From positions 1 through 64,000 of the forward strand of contig CAKZQH010000021.1 of assembly GCA_937139565.1 (NCBI GenBank): a stretch of DNA of 64,000 nucleotides, in the 5' to 3' direction. The notes below the pieces were generated by a model. The model made no database searches, was not told the DNA's origin, and saw only the letters and a list, made by a program, of their open reading frames with translations. This document shows positions 30,224 through 41,408 of this stretch, in pieces. Made by a program: the position numbers and the translations under genes. The stretch is from an uncultured Nitrospiraceae bacterium. Its GTDB lineage: Bacteria; Nitrospirota; Thermodesulfovibrionia; Thermodesulfovibrionales; Thermodesulfovibrionaceae. Every line of letters begins with the position of its first letter. Position 1 is the first letter of the stretch.

Positions 30224-31136
30224 TGATTCTTCTTCCCAAAATAAATTCCTTCGCAGTCATCTCCTTTTTGCCTTCAGGCTGAATGGAAAGAATTTTAAGC
30301 AGACCTTTTCCTGTTGAGACAACAATCTCATTATTTGCTTTTATAATCAAGCCTGGAGCACTACTTTTTCCCTCTAAAACTTCAGCTTTTATTAATTTCA
30401 CTCTCTCACCTTTAAAAAAACAATAAGCGCATGGCCAAGGATAACAACCCCGTATAAGGTTAAAAATATCCCTTGCTGATAAACTCCATATAACCCTTCC
30501 ATCTTCTTTTTTAAGTTGAGGAGCATATGTAGCCTCACCAATTTGAGGAGTTGGCTTAATTAGTCCTTGCCTTATTTTCTTTATGGTTTCAACAACCAAA
30601 TCTGCACCTAAATTAGAGAGTTTCTCTGATAGTGTAAGTGCATTGTCTTCGTCATCTATTTGAACTGCCTTTTGCAAAAAAATAGGACCTGTATCTAACC
30701 CTTCATCTATTAACATTGTAGTAACGCCCGTTGTCTTTTCGCCCCTGATAAGAGCCCATTGAATTGGAGCAGCACCTCTGTATTTTGGTAACAAAGAAGC
30801 ATGAAGATTAATACAACCCTTTTCTGAAGCATGGAGTATTTCACTTGGAAGAATTTTTCCATAAGCAACAACCACTCCAATTTCTGCATTTAGTTCCCTA
30901 AGCATTGAGAAGAAGCTTTGATCCCTTATTTTTTCCGGTTGCACCACTTTAAGGCCGTATTCCAAAGCAACTTTTTTTACTTCGGGAGGCTGAATCTGCT
31001 TTCCTCTACCTTTTGGTCTATCCGGTTGAGTTACAACAAGAACTATTTTTTCTCCATTAGAAATTAAAGCTTTTAGGGTTGGCACAGCAAACTCTGGTGT
31101 TCCAAAAAAAATTATTCCCTCATTTTTTTTTAACAT
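30198..31136 (-). CDS. fmt: Methionyl-tRNA formyltransferase
   Basis: IIFFGTPEFAVPTLKAL, INLHASLLPKYRGAAPIQWALIRGE. Confidence 0.96.
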   Translation of the reverse strand: MLKKNEGIIFFGTPEFAVPTLKALISNGEKIVLVVTQPDRPKGRGKQIQPPEVKKVALEYGLKVVQPEKIRDQSFFSMLRELNAEIGVVVAYGKILPSEILHASEKGCINLHASLLPKYRGAAPIQWALIRGEKTTGVTTMLIDEGLDTGPIFLQKAVQIDDEDNALTLSEKLSNLGADLVVETIKKIRQGLIKPTPQIGEATYAPQLKKEDGRVIWSLSARDIFNLIRGCYPWPCAYCFFKGERVKLIKAEVLEGKSSAPGLIIKANNEIVVSTGKGLLKILSIQPEGKKEMTAKEFILGRRINEGLDSFS

Positions 31137-31146
31137 AATGGTTAGT

Positions 31147-31647
31147 TTACTTTTTTGATTTTAAATATTTTCTTCTGAAAAGCTCTCGTTTTAAGGGGCT
31201 TATTCGATCAATTAAAAGAATGCCTTCAAGGTGATCTATCTCATGCTGAAGGGCTCTTCCCAAAAGTCCTTCTCCTTCAATCTCTACTTCTTTACCCTCT
31301 CTGTCTAATCCCTTTATCAAAACCTTCTCTTTTCTCTTAAGCCTTGTTAGAAATCCTGGCAGACTAAGACATCCTTCCTCTGAAAGAATCTCTCCATCTG
31401 ACATCACTATCTCAGGATTAACTAATACTATCAGTCCGCTTTTATTTTCCCTTTGACTTGTATCAACTACAATTAATCTCTTCGATACTCCTACCTGTGG
31501 TGCTGCAAGACCTATGCCATTGGATTTATACATAGTTTCTATCATATCATCAATGAGTTTTTGAAGCTTTCCATCAATGTTAGAGATAGGCTGTGCTTTC
31601 TTTTTTAAAACTTCATCGGGATATTTTCTTATCTCAAGAATTGCCAT
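31147..31647 (-). CDS. def: Peptide deformylase
   Basis: GIGLAAPQVG, EEGCLSLPG, LQHEIDHLEGIL (HEXXH). Confidence 0.97.
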   Translation of the reverse strand: MAILEIRKYPDEVLKKKAQPISNIDGKLQKLIDDMIETMYKSNGIGLAAPQVGVSKRLIVVDTSQRENKSGLIVLVNPEIVMSDGEILSEEGCLSLPGFLTRLKRKEKVLIKGLDREGKEVEIEGEGLLGRALQHEIDHLEGILLIDRISPLKRELFRRKYLKSKK

Positions 31648-31659
31648 AGAAAATTATAA

Positions 31660-32610
31660 CTAAAATACGCTAAATTTGAAAAATTTTTTCGGATTTTTCT
31701 TAATCTCTTCTATCAACTCTCTAATTTCCCTAACACTCTGCCTTAAATCTTCAGCTGTGTTTTTATCTTTAAGTAAAAGCTGAAGGGTGCCTTCAGATTT
31801 TTGAATTTCATCGAGCAATGCTTCAAGCTTTTTTGAAGAACTGAGAAGATTATCATACAGAGATGGATCATTAATCATTTTTCCAAGAGTTCCATCTGAG
31901 GATACCATCTTATTTGAAATTTCTTCAAAATTTTTGGCGCTCTTTGACAATCTCTCGTATAACTCCTTATCTTTTGCAAGCATTCCAATACTTCCTTGCC
32001 TAAATTCCTTTATAGTTTCTCTTAACTCATAAACCGTTGAATTCAAATTATTGTAAAGGGAAGGATCGAAAAGCAGCTTTGAAACTGTGCCTTCAGATTT
32101 CTCAAGTTTAGAGGCAAATTCATCAATTTTTGATATGAATCTTTCGAGCTTATTCAACATAGAAGTTGCAACTCCAACAATTTCTCGAACTTCAATTTGA
32201 GGATAACCGTATATCCCCTTTGAAATTTGAAGTTTTTCCTCTGCCTGTCCTGGAATTAATTCAATGTATTTATCTCCAAGCAATCCCAATGTCTGAACCG
32301 TAGCTTTTGCATCAGTCTTTAAAAATTCGGTAACATCCTTGTCAATTGAAACCTTTACAATTGTTCCATATTCCTTGCTAAGCTTTATATCCCTCACTTC
32401 ACCAACATCAACACCAGCCACTCTAACAGCTGATCCCTTTCTTAGTCCTTTAACATCAGTAATATAAATATCAAGTAAAACTCTCTTTGTAAGAAGAGAT
32501 TGAATACCACCTGAAAATATGATCACTATAAATATGATTAAAAGAGTAAGTGTTATTACAATGCCAACCTTAAGGGATGCCCATCTTAACTGCTTCTTTC
32601 TATCAAACAC
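31660..32610 (-). CDS. mlaD: MlaD/MCE family lipid transport protein
   Basis: Single TM then MCE domain (VLLDIYITDVKGLRKGSAVRVAGVDVGEVRDI), long coiled-coil C-terminus. Confidence 0.88.
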   Translation of the reverse strand: MFDRKKQLRWASLKVGIVITLTLLIIFIVIIFSGGIQSLLTKRVLLDIYITDVKGLRKGSAVRVAGVDVGEVRDIKLSKEYGTIVKVSIDKDVTEFLKTDAKATVQTLGLLGDKYIELIPGQAEEKLQISKGIYGYPQIEVREIVGVATSMLNKLERFISKIDEFASKLEKSEGTVSKLLFDPSLYNNLNSTVYELRETIKEFRQGSIGMLAKDKELYERLSKSAKNFEEISNKMVSSDGTLGKMINDPSLYDNLLSSSKKLEALLDEIQKSEGTLQLLLKDKNTAEDLRQSVREIRELIEEIKKNPKKFFKFSVF

Positions 32611-32612
32611 TT

Positions 32613-33083
32613 TTAAATCCTGCTTAAAACTTCTGCATACCTGTTTACCATCTCAGTAAGTTCCTTCTCAACTCTCTCATCTGGTTTACCAATTGCAACA
32701 GGACCATAATGTCCAAGCCTTGTAAATCCAAGACACAGACAACCATGAATAAGAAAGGCTTTGAGAATATCAAGACATACAGTCTCTCCTCCACCTCCAA
32801 TCATTCCAGTTGAAGTAAAGGCTGCAACTAACTTTCCCTCTATTTTTCTGTAGTATTTGACACTTTCATCAATGAATTTTTTAACCTCTGCAGCCATGGT
32901 TCCAAAGTAGTTTGGAGAACCAATTATATAGCCATCGTAATTAGGAAGCACATCTACATCTACCTCATCAACTTTCTTTAAATCAACGGCTATATTCTTG
33001 TTTGCCAATCCCTCTGCAATCTTTTTTGCCATTTTTTCTGTATTACCTGTCCTTGAATAATATAAAACCAAAACTTTTTTCAT
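32613..33083 (-). CDS. Flavodoxin/NAD(P)H:quinone oxidoreductase-like FMN protein
   Basis: VLYYSRTGNTEKMAKKIAEG phosphate-binding loop, GYIIGSPNYFGTM. Confidence 0.88.
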   Translation of the reverse strand: MKKVLVLYYSRTGNTEKMAKKIAEGLANKNIAVDLKKVDEVDVDVLPNYDGYIIGSPNYFGTMAAEVKKFIDESVKYYRKIEGKLVAAFTSTGMIGGGGETVCLDILKAFLIHGCLCLGFTRLGHYGPVAIGKPDERVEKELTEMVNRYAEVLSRI

Positions 33084-33207
33084 CCTCTACCTCCTATGTT
33101 TTATTAAAACATTATAAAATATCTACTATAACCCAGGAAAGATAAAACTCAAATTCTTAAGTTTCAGTGGGGAAACTCCTCTTTCATCTTGGCGCAAAAA
33201 GCTGGCA

Positions 33208-33242
33208 TTTGTGACATCAAAAGATGTGATATAATTTTATCA
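33208..33242 (+). promoter_or_regulatory. Candidate sigma70 promoter for nnr; possible leaderless transcript
   Basis: TTGTGA-like -35, TATAAT at 33230-33235, only 6 nt before the ATG at 33242; ACATC-AAAA-GATGT palindrome at 33214-33227. Confidence 0.5.
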
Positions 33243-34762
33243 TGAAGGTTGTTACTGCCAAAGAAATGGCTGAAATTGACTCCCTAACAATAGAAAAGTA
33301 CGGAATTCCCTCGTTGGTTCTAATGGAAAGGGCAGCACTTTCGGTGGTCAATTGCATAGATGAGATTAATGACCAAACCATTTTAGTTTTGGCTGGTCCA
33401 GGAAATAACGGTGGAGATGGTATAGCTGTTGGAAGAATGCTTAAAAACAAAGGAGCTAATGTAATAGTGTTTCAGCTTTTTCCTGAAGACAAATTATCTT
33501 CAGATTGTAAAGCACAGCTTCAAATTGCAAAAAATTTCGGAGTTCCCGTTAAATTTGGATTTCCATCAATCGAAGAAATTAACAATGCTCAAATTATTAT
33601 AGATGGAATTTTTGGCACCGGGCTTAAAAAGCCTATTGAAGGTAAACTCGCTGAGCTAATTAAAAATTTGAATTTATACCGAAAAAATACCATAGCTATT
33701 GACATGCCTTCGGGAATATCTTCTGATACAGGTGAAGTTTTAGGTGTTGCCATAAGGGCTCACTTAACAGTTACATTTGGACTTCCAAAAAGAGGACATT
33801 TTCTTTTTCCAGGCAGGGAATATGTAGGTAGACTAATTATCGAAGACATTGGTTTTCCAAGAGAGCTTATTGAGTCCGATAAATTAAGAATCGGTCTTTT
33901 AGATAAAAAACTTGCTAAATCTTTTGTACCGCCACGTCCTCTATATTCGCACAAAGGAACATATGGTCATGTTTTAGTAATAGCAGGATCTTCCGGCAAG
34001 ACTGGTGCTGCTTTAATGTGTGCAAAAAGCGTCTTAAGAACCGGCGCAGGGCTTGTAACATTAGCAATTCCTGCTGCTTTAAAGGTTGTTTTTCAGAGTA
34101 ATGTGCTTGAGGAGATGATTCTTTCTCTTCCCTGCAATACTCAAACTTTGTCAAGTAAAGCCATTGAAGAATTAGAGAGATTTATCAATGAAAGGGCTGA
34201 TGTAGTTGCCTTTGGACCTGGAGTAGGAATAAACGAAGACACAGAAGAAATTTTAAAATTTCTTCTTAAGAAATGTGCATGCCCTATTGTTATAGATGCC
34301 GATGGTATAACACTTCTTAAAAATAATCTTGAATTACTTAAAAGCTCGAAAGCCAGCACTATTATTACTCCCCATCCTGGTGAATTGGGAAGACTAATAA
34401 ACATGCCAATAGGGGATATTGAAAGAAAAAGGATAGAAATAGCCATTAGTGTAGCAAATAGCTTAAATACCATAGTTGTTCTTAAGGGAGTTCCTACCGT
34501 CATATCATCGCCAGAGGGGCATACTCTCATTAACTCAACTGGAAATCCTGGCATGGCATCAGGTGGTTCAGGAGACGTACTAACGGGGATGATTGCATCT
34601 CTAATTGGTCAAGGGATGGCTCCCTTTGAAGCGGCCTGCCTTGGTGTATATTTACATGGTTTAAGTGGTGACATAGCTTCATACTCTAAGGGATTTCATG
34701 GCATGATTGCCCGAGACATTATTGAAAGTATTCCTGCAGCATTTATAGAATTATCAAAGTGA
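33242..34762 (+). CDS. nnr: Bifunctional NAD(P)H-hydrate repair enzyme (epimerase + dehydratase)
   Basis: YjeF-N ([16 protein letters not shown]) plus carbohydrate kinase-like domain ([12 protein letters not shown]). Confidence 0.95.
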   Translation: MKVVTAKEMAEIDSLTIEKYGIPSLVLMERAALSVVNCIDEINDQTILVLAGPGNNGGDGIAVGRMLKNKGANVIVFQLFPEDKLSSDCKAQLQIAKNFGVPVKFGFPSIEEINNAQIIIDGIFGTGLKKPIEGKLAELIKNLNLYRKNTIAIDMPSGISSDTGEVLGVAIRAHLTVTFGLPKRGHFLFPGREYVGRLIIEDIGFPRELIESDKLRIGLLDKKLAKSFVPPRPLYSHKGTYGHVLVIAGSSGKTGAALMCAKSVLRTGAGLVTLAIPAALKVVFQSNVLEEMILSLPCNTQTLSSKAIEELERFINERADVVAFGPGVGINEDTEEILKFLLKKCACPIVIDADGITLLKNNLELLKSSKASTIITPHPGELGRLINMPIGDIERKRIEIAISVANSLNTIVVLKGVPTVISSPEGHTLINSTGNPGMASGGSGDVLTGMIASLIGQGMAPFEAACLGVYLHGLSGDIASYSKGFHGMIARDIIESIPAAFIELSK

Positions 34763-35550
34763 AAAAAATTGATAGCATTCAAAATCCTCTCATTAAAGAG
34801 ATAGAAAAGCTAAAAAAACATCCCGAAGATAAAATTTTCATTGAAGGTAAAAATCTCATAGAGGCTGCTTTAAACTCTCCCCTTTCAAGTATTGATAAAG
34901 TTCTCCTAACTGAGGAATTTGCTCAAACGGAAATAGAATTTTTAAAATCCATTGAAGATAGAGCCTTACCTGTGATAATTCTTTCTCAAAAAATTGCAAA
35001 AAAAATATCTGACACTGTTACACCGCAAGGCATTTTTGCTCTTATAAATTACAAAATACAAACAATTAAAAATATCTCTTTAAAAGAGCCTTCACTAATA
35101 GTCATTGCTGACAAAATTAGAGACCCTGGAAATCTTGGGACTTTGATAAGAGTTGCAGAAGCATTTGGAACAGAGGTTTTTTTTGTAACAAAAGAAACCT
35201 GCAATCCCTTTTTACCAAAAACACTCCGAGCTTCAGCAGGAAGTCTTTTCTTTTTTCCTATTATTAAAACCGATGGAAAAACAATTAAAGAATACATCCT
35301 TAAACATAAACTTTCCCTTGTTATTACCGATCCGCATGCAGAGAATTTAATCTTTCAAATAGACTTTAAAAAGCCTATGGCTTTAGTTTTTGGAAATGAA
35401 AGGCAGGGAGTTTCAGAAGAAATCTCTACCATCTCTCATATAAAGTGCAGAATTCCTCATATAGGAAAAACAGAAAGCTTAAACGTGGCAATAAGTGCCT
35501 CTATTACTCTTTATGAAGTACTTCGTCAACGTACTCTATCAGCAATGTAA
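34759..35550 (+). CDS. TrmH/SpoU family RNA methyltransferase
   Basis: [52 protein letters not shown] motifs. Confidence 0.93.
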   Translation: MKKIDSIQNPLIKEIEKLKKHPEDKIFIEGKNLIEAALNSPLSSIDKVLLTEEFAQTEIEFLKSIEDRALPVIILSQKIAKKISDTVTPQGIFALINYKIQTIKNISLKEPSLIVIADKIRDPGNLGTLIRVAEAFGTEVFFVTKETCNPFLPKTLRASAGSLFFFPIIKTDGKTIKEYILKHKLSLVITDPHAENLIFQIDFKKPMALVFGNERQGVSEEISTISHIKCRIPHIGKTESLNVAISASITLYEVLRQRTLSAM

Positions 35551-35712
35551 ATAATTTAAAAACTGCTTAGGAAGCAAAGTTCCCCAAAAAAGATTTGGAA
35601 GGTGTCGAAAAGTGATGATCGGGAGTTTAGTTGAAATTTGGATTACTCAAAAGGTCTTTCGATTTATGGTATCATATAATAATCCAAATGAAAAATTTTT
35701 TGAGGAGGTATA

Positions 35713-36156
35713 ATGAAAGTAATTCTCAAAGATAATATTGAAGGTTTAGGAAAGGCTGGTCAGATTATTAATGTTAAAGATGGTTATGCAAGAAATTTTT
35801 TACTTCCTCGTGGGCTTGCCCTAATAGCTGATGAAAAAAATATGAAGCTTCTTGAGTATCAAAGGAAAAAAATTGAAGAAGAGGCAAAGAAAAAACTCCA
35901 AGATGCCCAATCAATTGCTGAGCGTATGAGCAACATTACTCTTACATTAAAAGCAAAAGCTGGCGAAGACCTTAAACTTTTTGGTTCCATAACGCCAAAG
36001 GACATTGCAGAGGCTCTTGAAAAGGAAGGCTTTAATATTGACAAAAAACAGATAAATATCGCAGAACCTATAAAGAGAATCGGAGAATATGAAGTCGAGG
36101 TAAAATTAGCCAGTAATGTAAGTGCAAAAGTTAAACTAAATGTAGTTTCTGAGTAA
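35713..36156 (+). CDS. rplI: 50S ribosomal protein bL9
   Basis: MKVILKDNIEGLGKAGQIINVKDGYARNFLLPRGLA. Confidence 0.97.
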   Translation: MKVILKDNIEGLGKAGQIINVKDGYARNFLLPRGLALIADEKNMKLLEYQRKKIEEEAKKKLQDAQSIAERMSNITLTLKAKAGEDLKLFGSITPKDIAEALEKEGFNIDKKQINIAEPIKRIGEYEVEVKLASNVSAKVKLNVVSE

Positions 36157-37538
36157 TGGCCTATTTAAAAGAGATAGGTGCTTCTTTAGACAGACTACCA
36201 CCTCAAAGCATAGAGGCTGAGCAGGCTGTTATAGGAGCAGTAATTCTTGAAGGAGAATCTCTTACAAAGATTATTGAAATTTTATCTCCGGAGGATTTTT
36301 ACAGAGAGTCCCACCGCAAAATTTATCAGGCAATGTTGGAACTTTTTGATAAAAATGAGCCCATTGACTTAATAACCCTCACAGAACATTTAAGAGATAA
36401 AGGAGAGCTTGAAGAAGTAGGCGGTTTAAGCTATATTAGCCATCTTACAACAATAGTACCCACATCAGCAAATGTAAAATATCACGCAAAAATTGTTAGA
36501 GAGAAGGCTCTTTTAAGAGCTCTTATTCGTGCTTGTACGGAAATTTCGTCTAAAGTCTATGAAGAGCCTGAGGACGCTGAGGAAATGATAGATTTTGCTG
36601 AAAGGCTAATTTTTGCCATATCAGAGAAAAGAACAAACACGAGCTTCTATCAGATGAAAGATGTGGTGAGAAATACTTTCAAAATATTGGAAAGCATGTA
36701 CGATAAAAAAGCGGTAATCACTGGAGTTCCTTCAGGATTTAAAGACTTAGATGAACTGACAAGCGGATTTCAACCAGGTGATTTAATAATAATTGGAGGC
36801 AGGCCTGGAATGGGAAAAACTGCCTTCTCTCTTAATATCGCCCAGCATGTGGGCGTAGACCTTGGAGAACCCGTTGCCTATTTTAGCCTTGAAATGTCAA
36901 AAGAACAGATTGCCATGCGACTGCTAAGTAGCCTCGCCATGGTAAACTCGTCAGCCTTAAGAAAAGGCTTTATAGGAAAAAGAGATTGGGAACGCATTAC
37001 AGAAGCAGCTGTAAAACTAAGCGAAGCCCCAATTTACATAGATGACTCCTCTCAAATGAGTGTTCTTGAAATAAGAGCTAAGGCAAGAAGACTTAAAATG
37101 GAACAGGGAAAACTTGCCCTTATCATCATCGACTATCTGCAACTCATGCGTGGAAAGTCCAATTACGAAATAAGAGAGCAGGAAATTGCTGAAATATCTC
37201 GTTCACTAAAGGCTATGGCAAAAGAACTAAAAGTTCCTGTAATTGCCTTAAGCCAGTTAAATAGATCAGTGGAAAAAACCTCTGACAGAAAACCTACCTT
37301 AGCCAATCTTAGAGAATCAGGTGCCATAGAACAGGATGCAGATGTAATAATATTTCTCTACAGAGATGAAGTCTATAACAAAAAAAATCCGGCAAATAAG
37401 GGCAAAGCAGAAGTAATTGTTGCCAAGCAGCGTAACGGCCCAACCGATGAGATAACTCTAACATTCCTCAGTGATTACACGAGATTTCTCGATTATACGG
37501 ACAAGTATGCAGGAACTGAGATAGAGGAGGAATCCTAA
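36156..37538 (+). CDS. dnaB: Replicative DNA helicase
   Basis: PPQSIEAEQAVIGAVI, GGRPGMGKTAFSLNIA, LRESGAIEQDADVIIFLYRDE. Confidence 0.97.
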   Translation: MAYLKEIGASLDRLPPQSIEAEQAVIGAVILEGESLTKIIEILSPEDFYRESHRKIYQAMLELFDKNEPIDLITLTEHLRDKGELEEVGGLSYISHLTTIVPTSANVKYHAKIVREKALLRALIRACTEISSKVYEEPEDAEEMIDFAERLIFAISEKRTNTSFYQMKDVVRNTFKILESMYDKKAVITGVPSGFKDLDELTSGFQPGDLIIIGGRPGMGKTAFSLNIAQHVGVDLGEPVAYFSLEMSKEQIAMRLLSSLAMVNSSALRKGFIGKRDWERITEAAVKLSEAPIYIDDSSQMSVLEIRAKARRLKMEQGKLALIIIDYLQLMRGKSNYEIREQEIAEISRSLKAMAKELKVPVIALSQLNRSVEKTSDRKPTLANLRESGAIEQDADVIIFLYRDEVYNKKNPANKGKAEVIVAKQRNGPTDEITLTFLSDYTRFLDYTDKYAGTEIEEES

Positions 37539-37539
37539 A

Positions 37540-38349
37540 ATGTTTGTAAGAAAACCTGCTGTAGCAGGATATTTTTATCCTTCCTCACCAAAGGAAATCC
37601 TTTCTGAAATAAAAGAATTCATGCCAACACTGAAAGGCAAAGAAGCATATGGAGCCATCTGTCCTCATGCAGGCTATGTTTACTCAGGAAGCGTTGCTGG
37701 TGCCGTATATGCCCAACTTAAACCAAAAGAAGTCTTTATTCTCTTAGGACCAAATCATACCGGTTATGGAAAAGACGTATCAATTATGCCAGAAGGTGAA
37801 TGGGAAATACCTCTTGGAAAGCTTTCTATTCACCAAGAACTAGCAGAAAAAATATTAAAACACTGCCCTTTTGCTTCATCTGATATAAAAGCCCATTTGC
37901 ATGAGCATTCCCTTGAGGTTCAGCTTCCCTTTATATACTATCTAAATCCAAATGCAAAAATTGTTCCAATAACCCTAAAAGCTCTATCCCTTGATGATTC
38001 CCTAAGTCTTGCGCAAAGTATTGGAGAATCGCTGAAGGAGAGCGCTCTTAGTGAAAAGGCTATAATTATCTCAAGCACAGACATGAGCCACTATCTTCCC
38101 GATGATTTAGCAAAAAAAGTGGATGCATTGGCTATCGAAAAAATAAAAAACTTCGATCCCTCGGGGCTTTATGAAACAGTCTTTACCCATCAAATATCCA
38201 TGTGTGGAGTTATACCTACAGTTGTTATGCTTTTTGCAACCAAAATTCTTGGTGCAACGCATGTAGAAATAGTTAAATATACGACCTCGGCAGAGGTAAA
38301 CAGAGATTACGAGAGAGTTGTAGGATACTTAGGTGCTATTGCCCTCTAA
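37540..38349 (+). CDS. MEMO1 family protein (AmmeMemoRadiSam system protein B)
   Basis: VRKPAVAGYFYPSSP, CPHAGYVYSGSVAG, HEHSLEVQLPFI. Confidence 0.93.
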   Translation: MFVRKPAVAGYFYPSSPKEILSEIKEFMPTLKGKEAYGAICPHAGYVYSGSVAGAVYAQLKPKEVFILLGPNHTGYGKDVSIMPEGEWEIPLGKLSIHQELAEKILKHCPFASSDIKAHLHEHSLEVQLPFIYYLNPNAKIVPITLKALSLDDSLSLAQSIGESLKESALSEKAIIISSTDMSHYLPDDLAKKVDALAIEKIKNFDPSGLYETVFTHQISMCGVIPTVVMLFATKILGATHVEIVKYTTSAEVNRDYERVVGYLGAIAL

Positions 38350-38941
38350 AATTCCTCTCTCTGCCGCTATTCTTGCTGGTGGCAGATCAACGAGAATGGG
38401 GAAGGAAAAATGTCTTCTTAAAATAAGAAGCAAAAAAATAATCGACCATATAATTGCCAATCTAAAAGACCTCTTTCAAGAGATTTTTATTGTAACCAAC
38501 TCTCCACAACACTATTTTTTTTCAGGATTTACCCTTTTTGGAGACATATATCCCTACAGAGGCCCCATGTCTGGAATTCATGTCTCATTAAAAAATTCGA
38601 AATTTGATGTGTTTGCCTTTGCCTGTGACATGCCTTTTGTAAAAAAAGATTTAATCTACACTCTTTCAGAGATACACCTTACTGGTAAAAGTTATGCCAC
38701 AGTTGGAGCACTGGATGAAAAAATTTACCCTCTTCCCGGAATATACTCGAAAAAAACCTTTGATGAACTTGAAAGGCTTATAAAAGAAAATAAGTTAAGT
38801 ATGATGAAATTTGTACGGGATATGGATGCTCAAGTAGTAAATGTTGCAAATTTAGACAAAGAAGGATTATCTTTTATTAATATAAACACTGAGGATGACC
38901 TTTTAATCCTCGAAAAAGGAGGCATAAGATGTTTGGATTAG
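38333..38941 (+). CDS. mobA: Molybdenum cofactor guanylyltransferase
   Basis: [42 protein letters not shown]. Confidence 0.9.
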   Translation: MLLPSKIPLSAAILAGGRSTRMGKEKCLLKIRSKKIIDHIIANLKDLFQEIFIVTNSPQHYFFSGFTLFGDIYPYRGPMSGIHVSLKNSKFDVFAFACDMPFVKKDLIYTLSEIHLTGKSYATVGALDEKIYPLPGIYSKKTFDELERLIKENKLSMMKFVRDMDAQVVNVANLDKEGLSFININTEDDLLILEKGGIRCLD

Positions 38942-39114
38942 GAACCCAAGAATTACTAATAATTCTCGTTATTGTAGTTATACTTTTTGGGGCGACAAGA
39001 CTTCCACAGATTGGAAAAGGAATTGGAGAGGCAATTAAAAATTTTAAGAAAGCCACTTCTGAAAAAGAAGAAATTGATGTAACTCCAAAGAAAGACACAG
39101 AAGAGAAAAAATAG
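38929..39114 (+). CDS. tatA: Sec-independent protein translocase TatA
   Basis: [42 protein letters not shown]. Confidence 0.95.
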   Translation: MFGLGTQELLIILVIVVILFGATRLPQIGKGIGEAIKNFKKATSEKEEIDVTPKKDTEEKK

Positions 39115-39116
39115 AT

Positions 39117-40208
39117 GTGAGTAGATTTCTTGAAGCTGAGATTAATCTCACACAGTTAGCTGAAAACTTTAAACAAATTAAACAATACTTAAACGAAAAA
39201 AAGGCTTCCTGCAAGACTATAGCCATAATTAAAGCTGATGCCTACGGTCATGGTGCTATAGAAAGTGCAAAATGTTATGAAGCTTTAGGTGTAGATTATC
39301 TAGGAGTTGCCTTTTTTGAGGAAGCCCTAATTCTTCGTGAAAGCGGAATAAAATCAAAGATACTTATGCTATTTGATAGAGAGATTGAAGGAGTATTTAA
39401 AAACAATCTTACTCCCGTTGTTTTTGACTACAAACAGGCAAAGATGCTCTCCAAAGAAGCAGAAAAAAGAGGAATGATACTTCCCATACATGTAAAAGTG
39501 GAAACTGGAATGGGAAGACTTGGAATATATGAAAATCCCTGCAATGCAATAAAAGAAATTGCTAATCTTAAAAATTTAAAAATTGAAGGTATAATGAGTC
39601 ATCTATCCATTGCAGAAGATAAGGATTGGACACAAAATCAGGTTGAAAAACTAATGAAAATTAGAGATTGTCTAAGGAAATTTGGATTAACCCCGATATT
39701 TCATATTGCTAATTCAAGAGGACTTTTTTACGAAAATGCTCTTTTTGATGCTGTACGTCCAGGACTTATGCTTTACGGATACGGCTCAGTAAATAGCCAA
39801 ATCATTGTAAAACCCTGTATGACAGTTAAAACAAAAATCTTGGACATAAGAAAACTTCCTGCCGGAATGCCAATTAGCTATGGAGGAACTTTTAAAACAA
39901 AAAGAGAGAGCCTTATTGGAGTAATTCCAGTTGGATATGCGGATGGATATTTGCGAGGGCTTAGTAATAAAGCAATGGTTATTGTAAAAGGCGAAAAAGT
40001 TCCTGTTGTAGGTACTATATGCATGGACCTTACCATGATTGATCTTACTCAAATAAAGGATGTAGAGATTAATGATGATGTAATTCTTATGGGAGAGAAA
40101 AATCAGGAGAAGATAACTGCTGAAGACATAGCTACTTGGGCAAATACAATACCCTATGAAGTTCTTATCTGTTTAGGAAGTAAAGCTAAAAGAAAATATA
40201 TTCAATAG
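39117..40208 (+). CDS. alr: Alanine racemase
   Basis: IAIIKADAYGHGA PLP-lysine motif, VKVETGMGRLGI, GTICMDLTMIDLT; GTG start. Confidence 0.95.
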   Translation: MSRFLEAEINLTQLAENFKQIKQYLNEKKASCKTIAIIKADAYGHGAIESAKCYEALGVDYLGVAFFEEALILRESGIKSKILMLFDREIEGVFKNNLTPVVFDYKQAKMLSKEAEKRGMILPIHVKVETGMGRLGIYENPCNAIKEIANLKNLKIEGIMSHLSIAEDKDWTQNQVEKLMKIRDCLRKFGLTPIFHIANSRGLFYENALFDAVRPGLMLYGYGSVNSQIIVKPCMTVKTKILDIRKLPAGMPISYGGTFKTKRESLIGVIPVGYADGYLRGLSNKAMVIVKGEKVPVVGTICMDLTMIDLTQIKDVEINDDVILMGEKNQEKITAEDIATWANTIPYEVLICLGSKAKRKYIQ

Positions 40209-40217
40209 GAGGAATGA

Positions 40218-41408
40218 ATGATCTCTGAAAGAGGTAGAAAAATTAAGCCTTCACCTACTTTGGCGGTTGACTCCAAGGCTAAGGAACTTAAAGCTAAAGG
40301 CATTGATGTTGTTAACTTTGGTGTTGGAGAGCCAGATTTTGACACTCCAGAACACATTAAAGAAGCTGCTATAAAGGCAATTAAAGATGGTTTTACTAAA
40401 TACACACCTGTTGGAGGAATAGACGAACTTAAAGAGGCAATAGTCGAGAAACTTGAGAGGGAAAATGGTCTTAAATACAGCAAAGAAAACATTCTTGTTT
40501 CCTGTGGTGCTAAACACACCCTATACAACATAGCGCAGGCTCTTTTTGGTCCTGGAGACGAAGTTATAATTCCATCTCCTTACTGGGTCTCCTATCCTGA
40601 TCAGGTTTTGATAAATGATGCTGAACCAGTGATTGTGGAGACCTATGAAGAGGACGATTTCATGTTAAGACCTGAAGCCCTTGAAAATAAAATTACGAGC
40701 AGAACGAAAGCTATTATTCTTAACTCACCTTCAAACCCTACAGGATTCATATACAATGAATCAGCACTAAGAAAAATAGCTGAAATCTCACTTAGGCACA
40801 ATCTTTATATTATCTCCGATGAAATTTATGAAAAGCTTTTATATGATGGAGAAAAACACATAAGCATTGCTTCCTTCGGAGAAGAAATAAAGGCAAGAAC
40901 AATTGTAGTAAATGGACTAAGTAAATCCCATTCAATGACTGGTTGGAGAATAGGCTATGCAGCAGGTCCAGCAGAAATCATAAAGGTGATGACAAACATT
41001 CAGAGTCAATCCACCTCTAATCCTACCTCTATTGCCCAAAAAGCAGCAGTTGCCGCATTAAAAGGTCCTCAGGATTGTGTAGAAAAAATGAGACTCGAAT
41101 TTGAAAAACGAAGAAACTTCCTCGTTGATGGTCTAAACAAAATCCCAGGTATCCGATGCAAAATGCCTAAGGGTGCTTTCTATGCCTTCCCAAATGTGAA
41201 AGAAATACTCGGTAAAACTGCCAATGACAAAAAGATAGGCACTTCTATGGATTTAAGCATATATCTCCTTGAGAATGCCCATGTGGCGTTAGTTCCAGGT
41301 TCAGCCTTTGGAGGAGAGGGACACATAAGAATCTCCTATGCCACTTCAATGGAGAATATTCAAAAAGGGTTAGAACGTATAAGCAAAGCAGTGGAATCGC
41401 TCCAATGA
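40218..41408 (+). CDS. Class I PLP-dependent aminotransferase (aspartate aminotransferase-like)
   Basis: VNFGVGEPDFDTPEHIKEAAIKAI, NSPSNPTG, GLSKSHSMTGWRIGYAAGP. Confidence 0.94.
   Translation: MISERGRKIKPSPTLAVDSKAKELKAKGIDVVNFGVGEPDFDTPEHIKEAAIKAIKDGFTKYTPVGGIDELKEAIVEKLERENGLKYSKENILVSCGAKHTLYNIAQALFGPGDEVIIPSPYWVSYPDQVLINDAEPVIVETYEEDDFMLRPEALENKITSRTKAIILNSPSNPTGFIYNESALRKIAEISLRHNLYIISDEIYEKLLYDGEKHISIASFGEEIKARTIVVNGLSKSHSMTGWRIGYAAGPAEIIKVMTNIQSQSTSNPTSIAQKAAVAALKGPQDCVEKMRLEFEKRRNFLVDGLNKIPGIRCKMPKGAFYAFPNVKEILGKTANDKKIGTSMDLSIYLLENAHVALVPGSAFGGEGHIRISYATSMENIQKGLERISKAVESLQ

Noticed and set aside
35551-35712. Possible structured RNA or IS remnant upstream of rplI
   Set aside because: Only a -10-like TATAAT and an SD were recognisable. 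No stable conserved structure or inverted repeats could be identified by eye.
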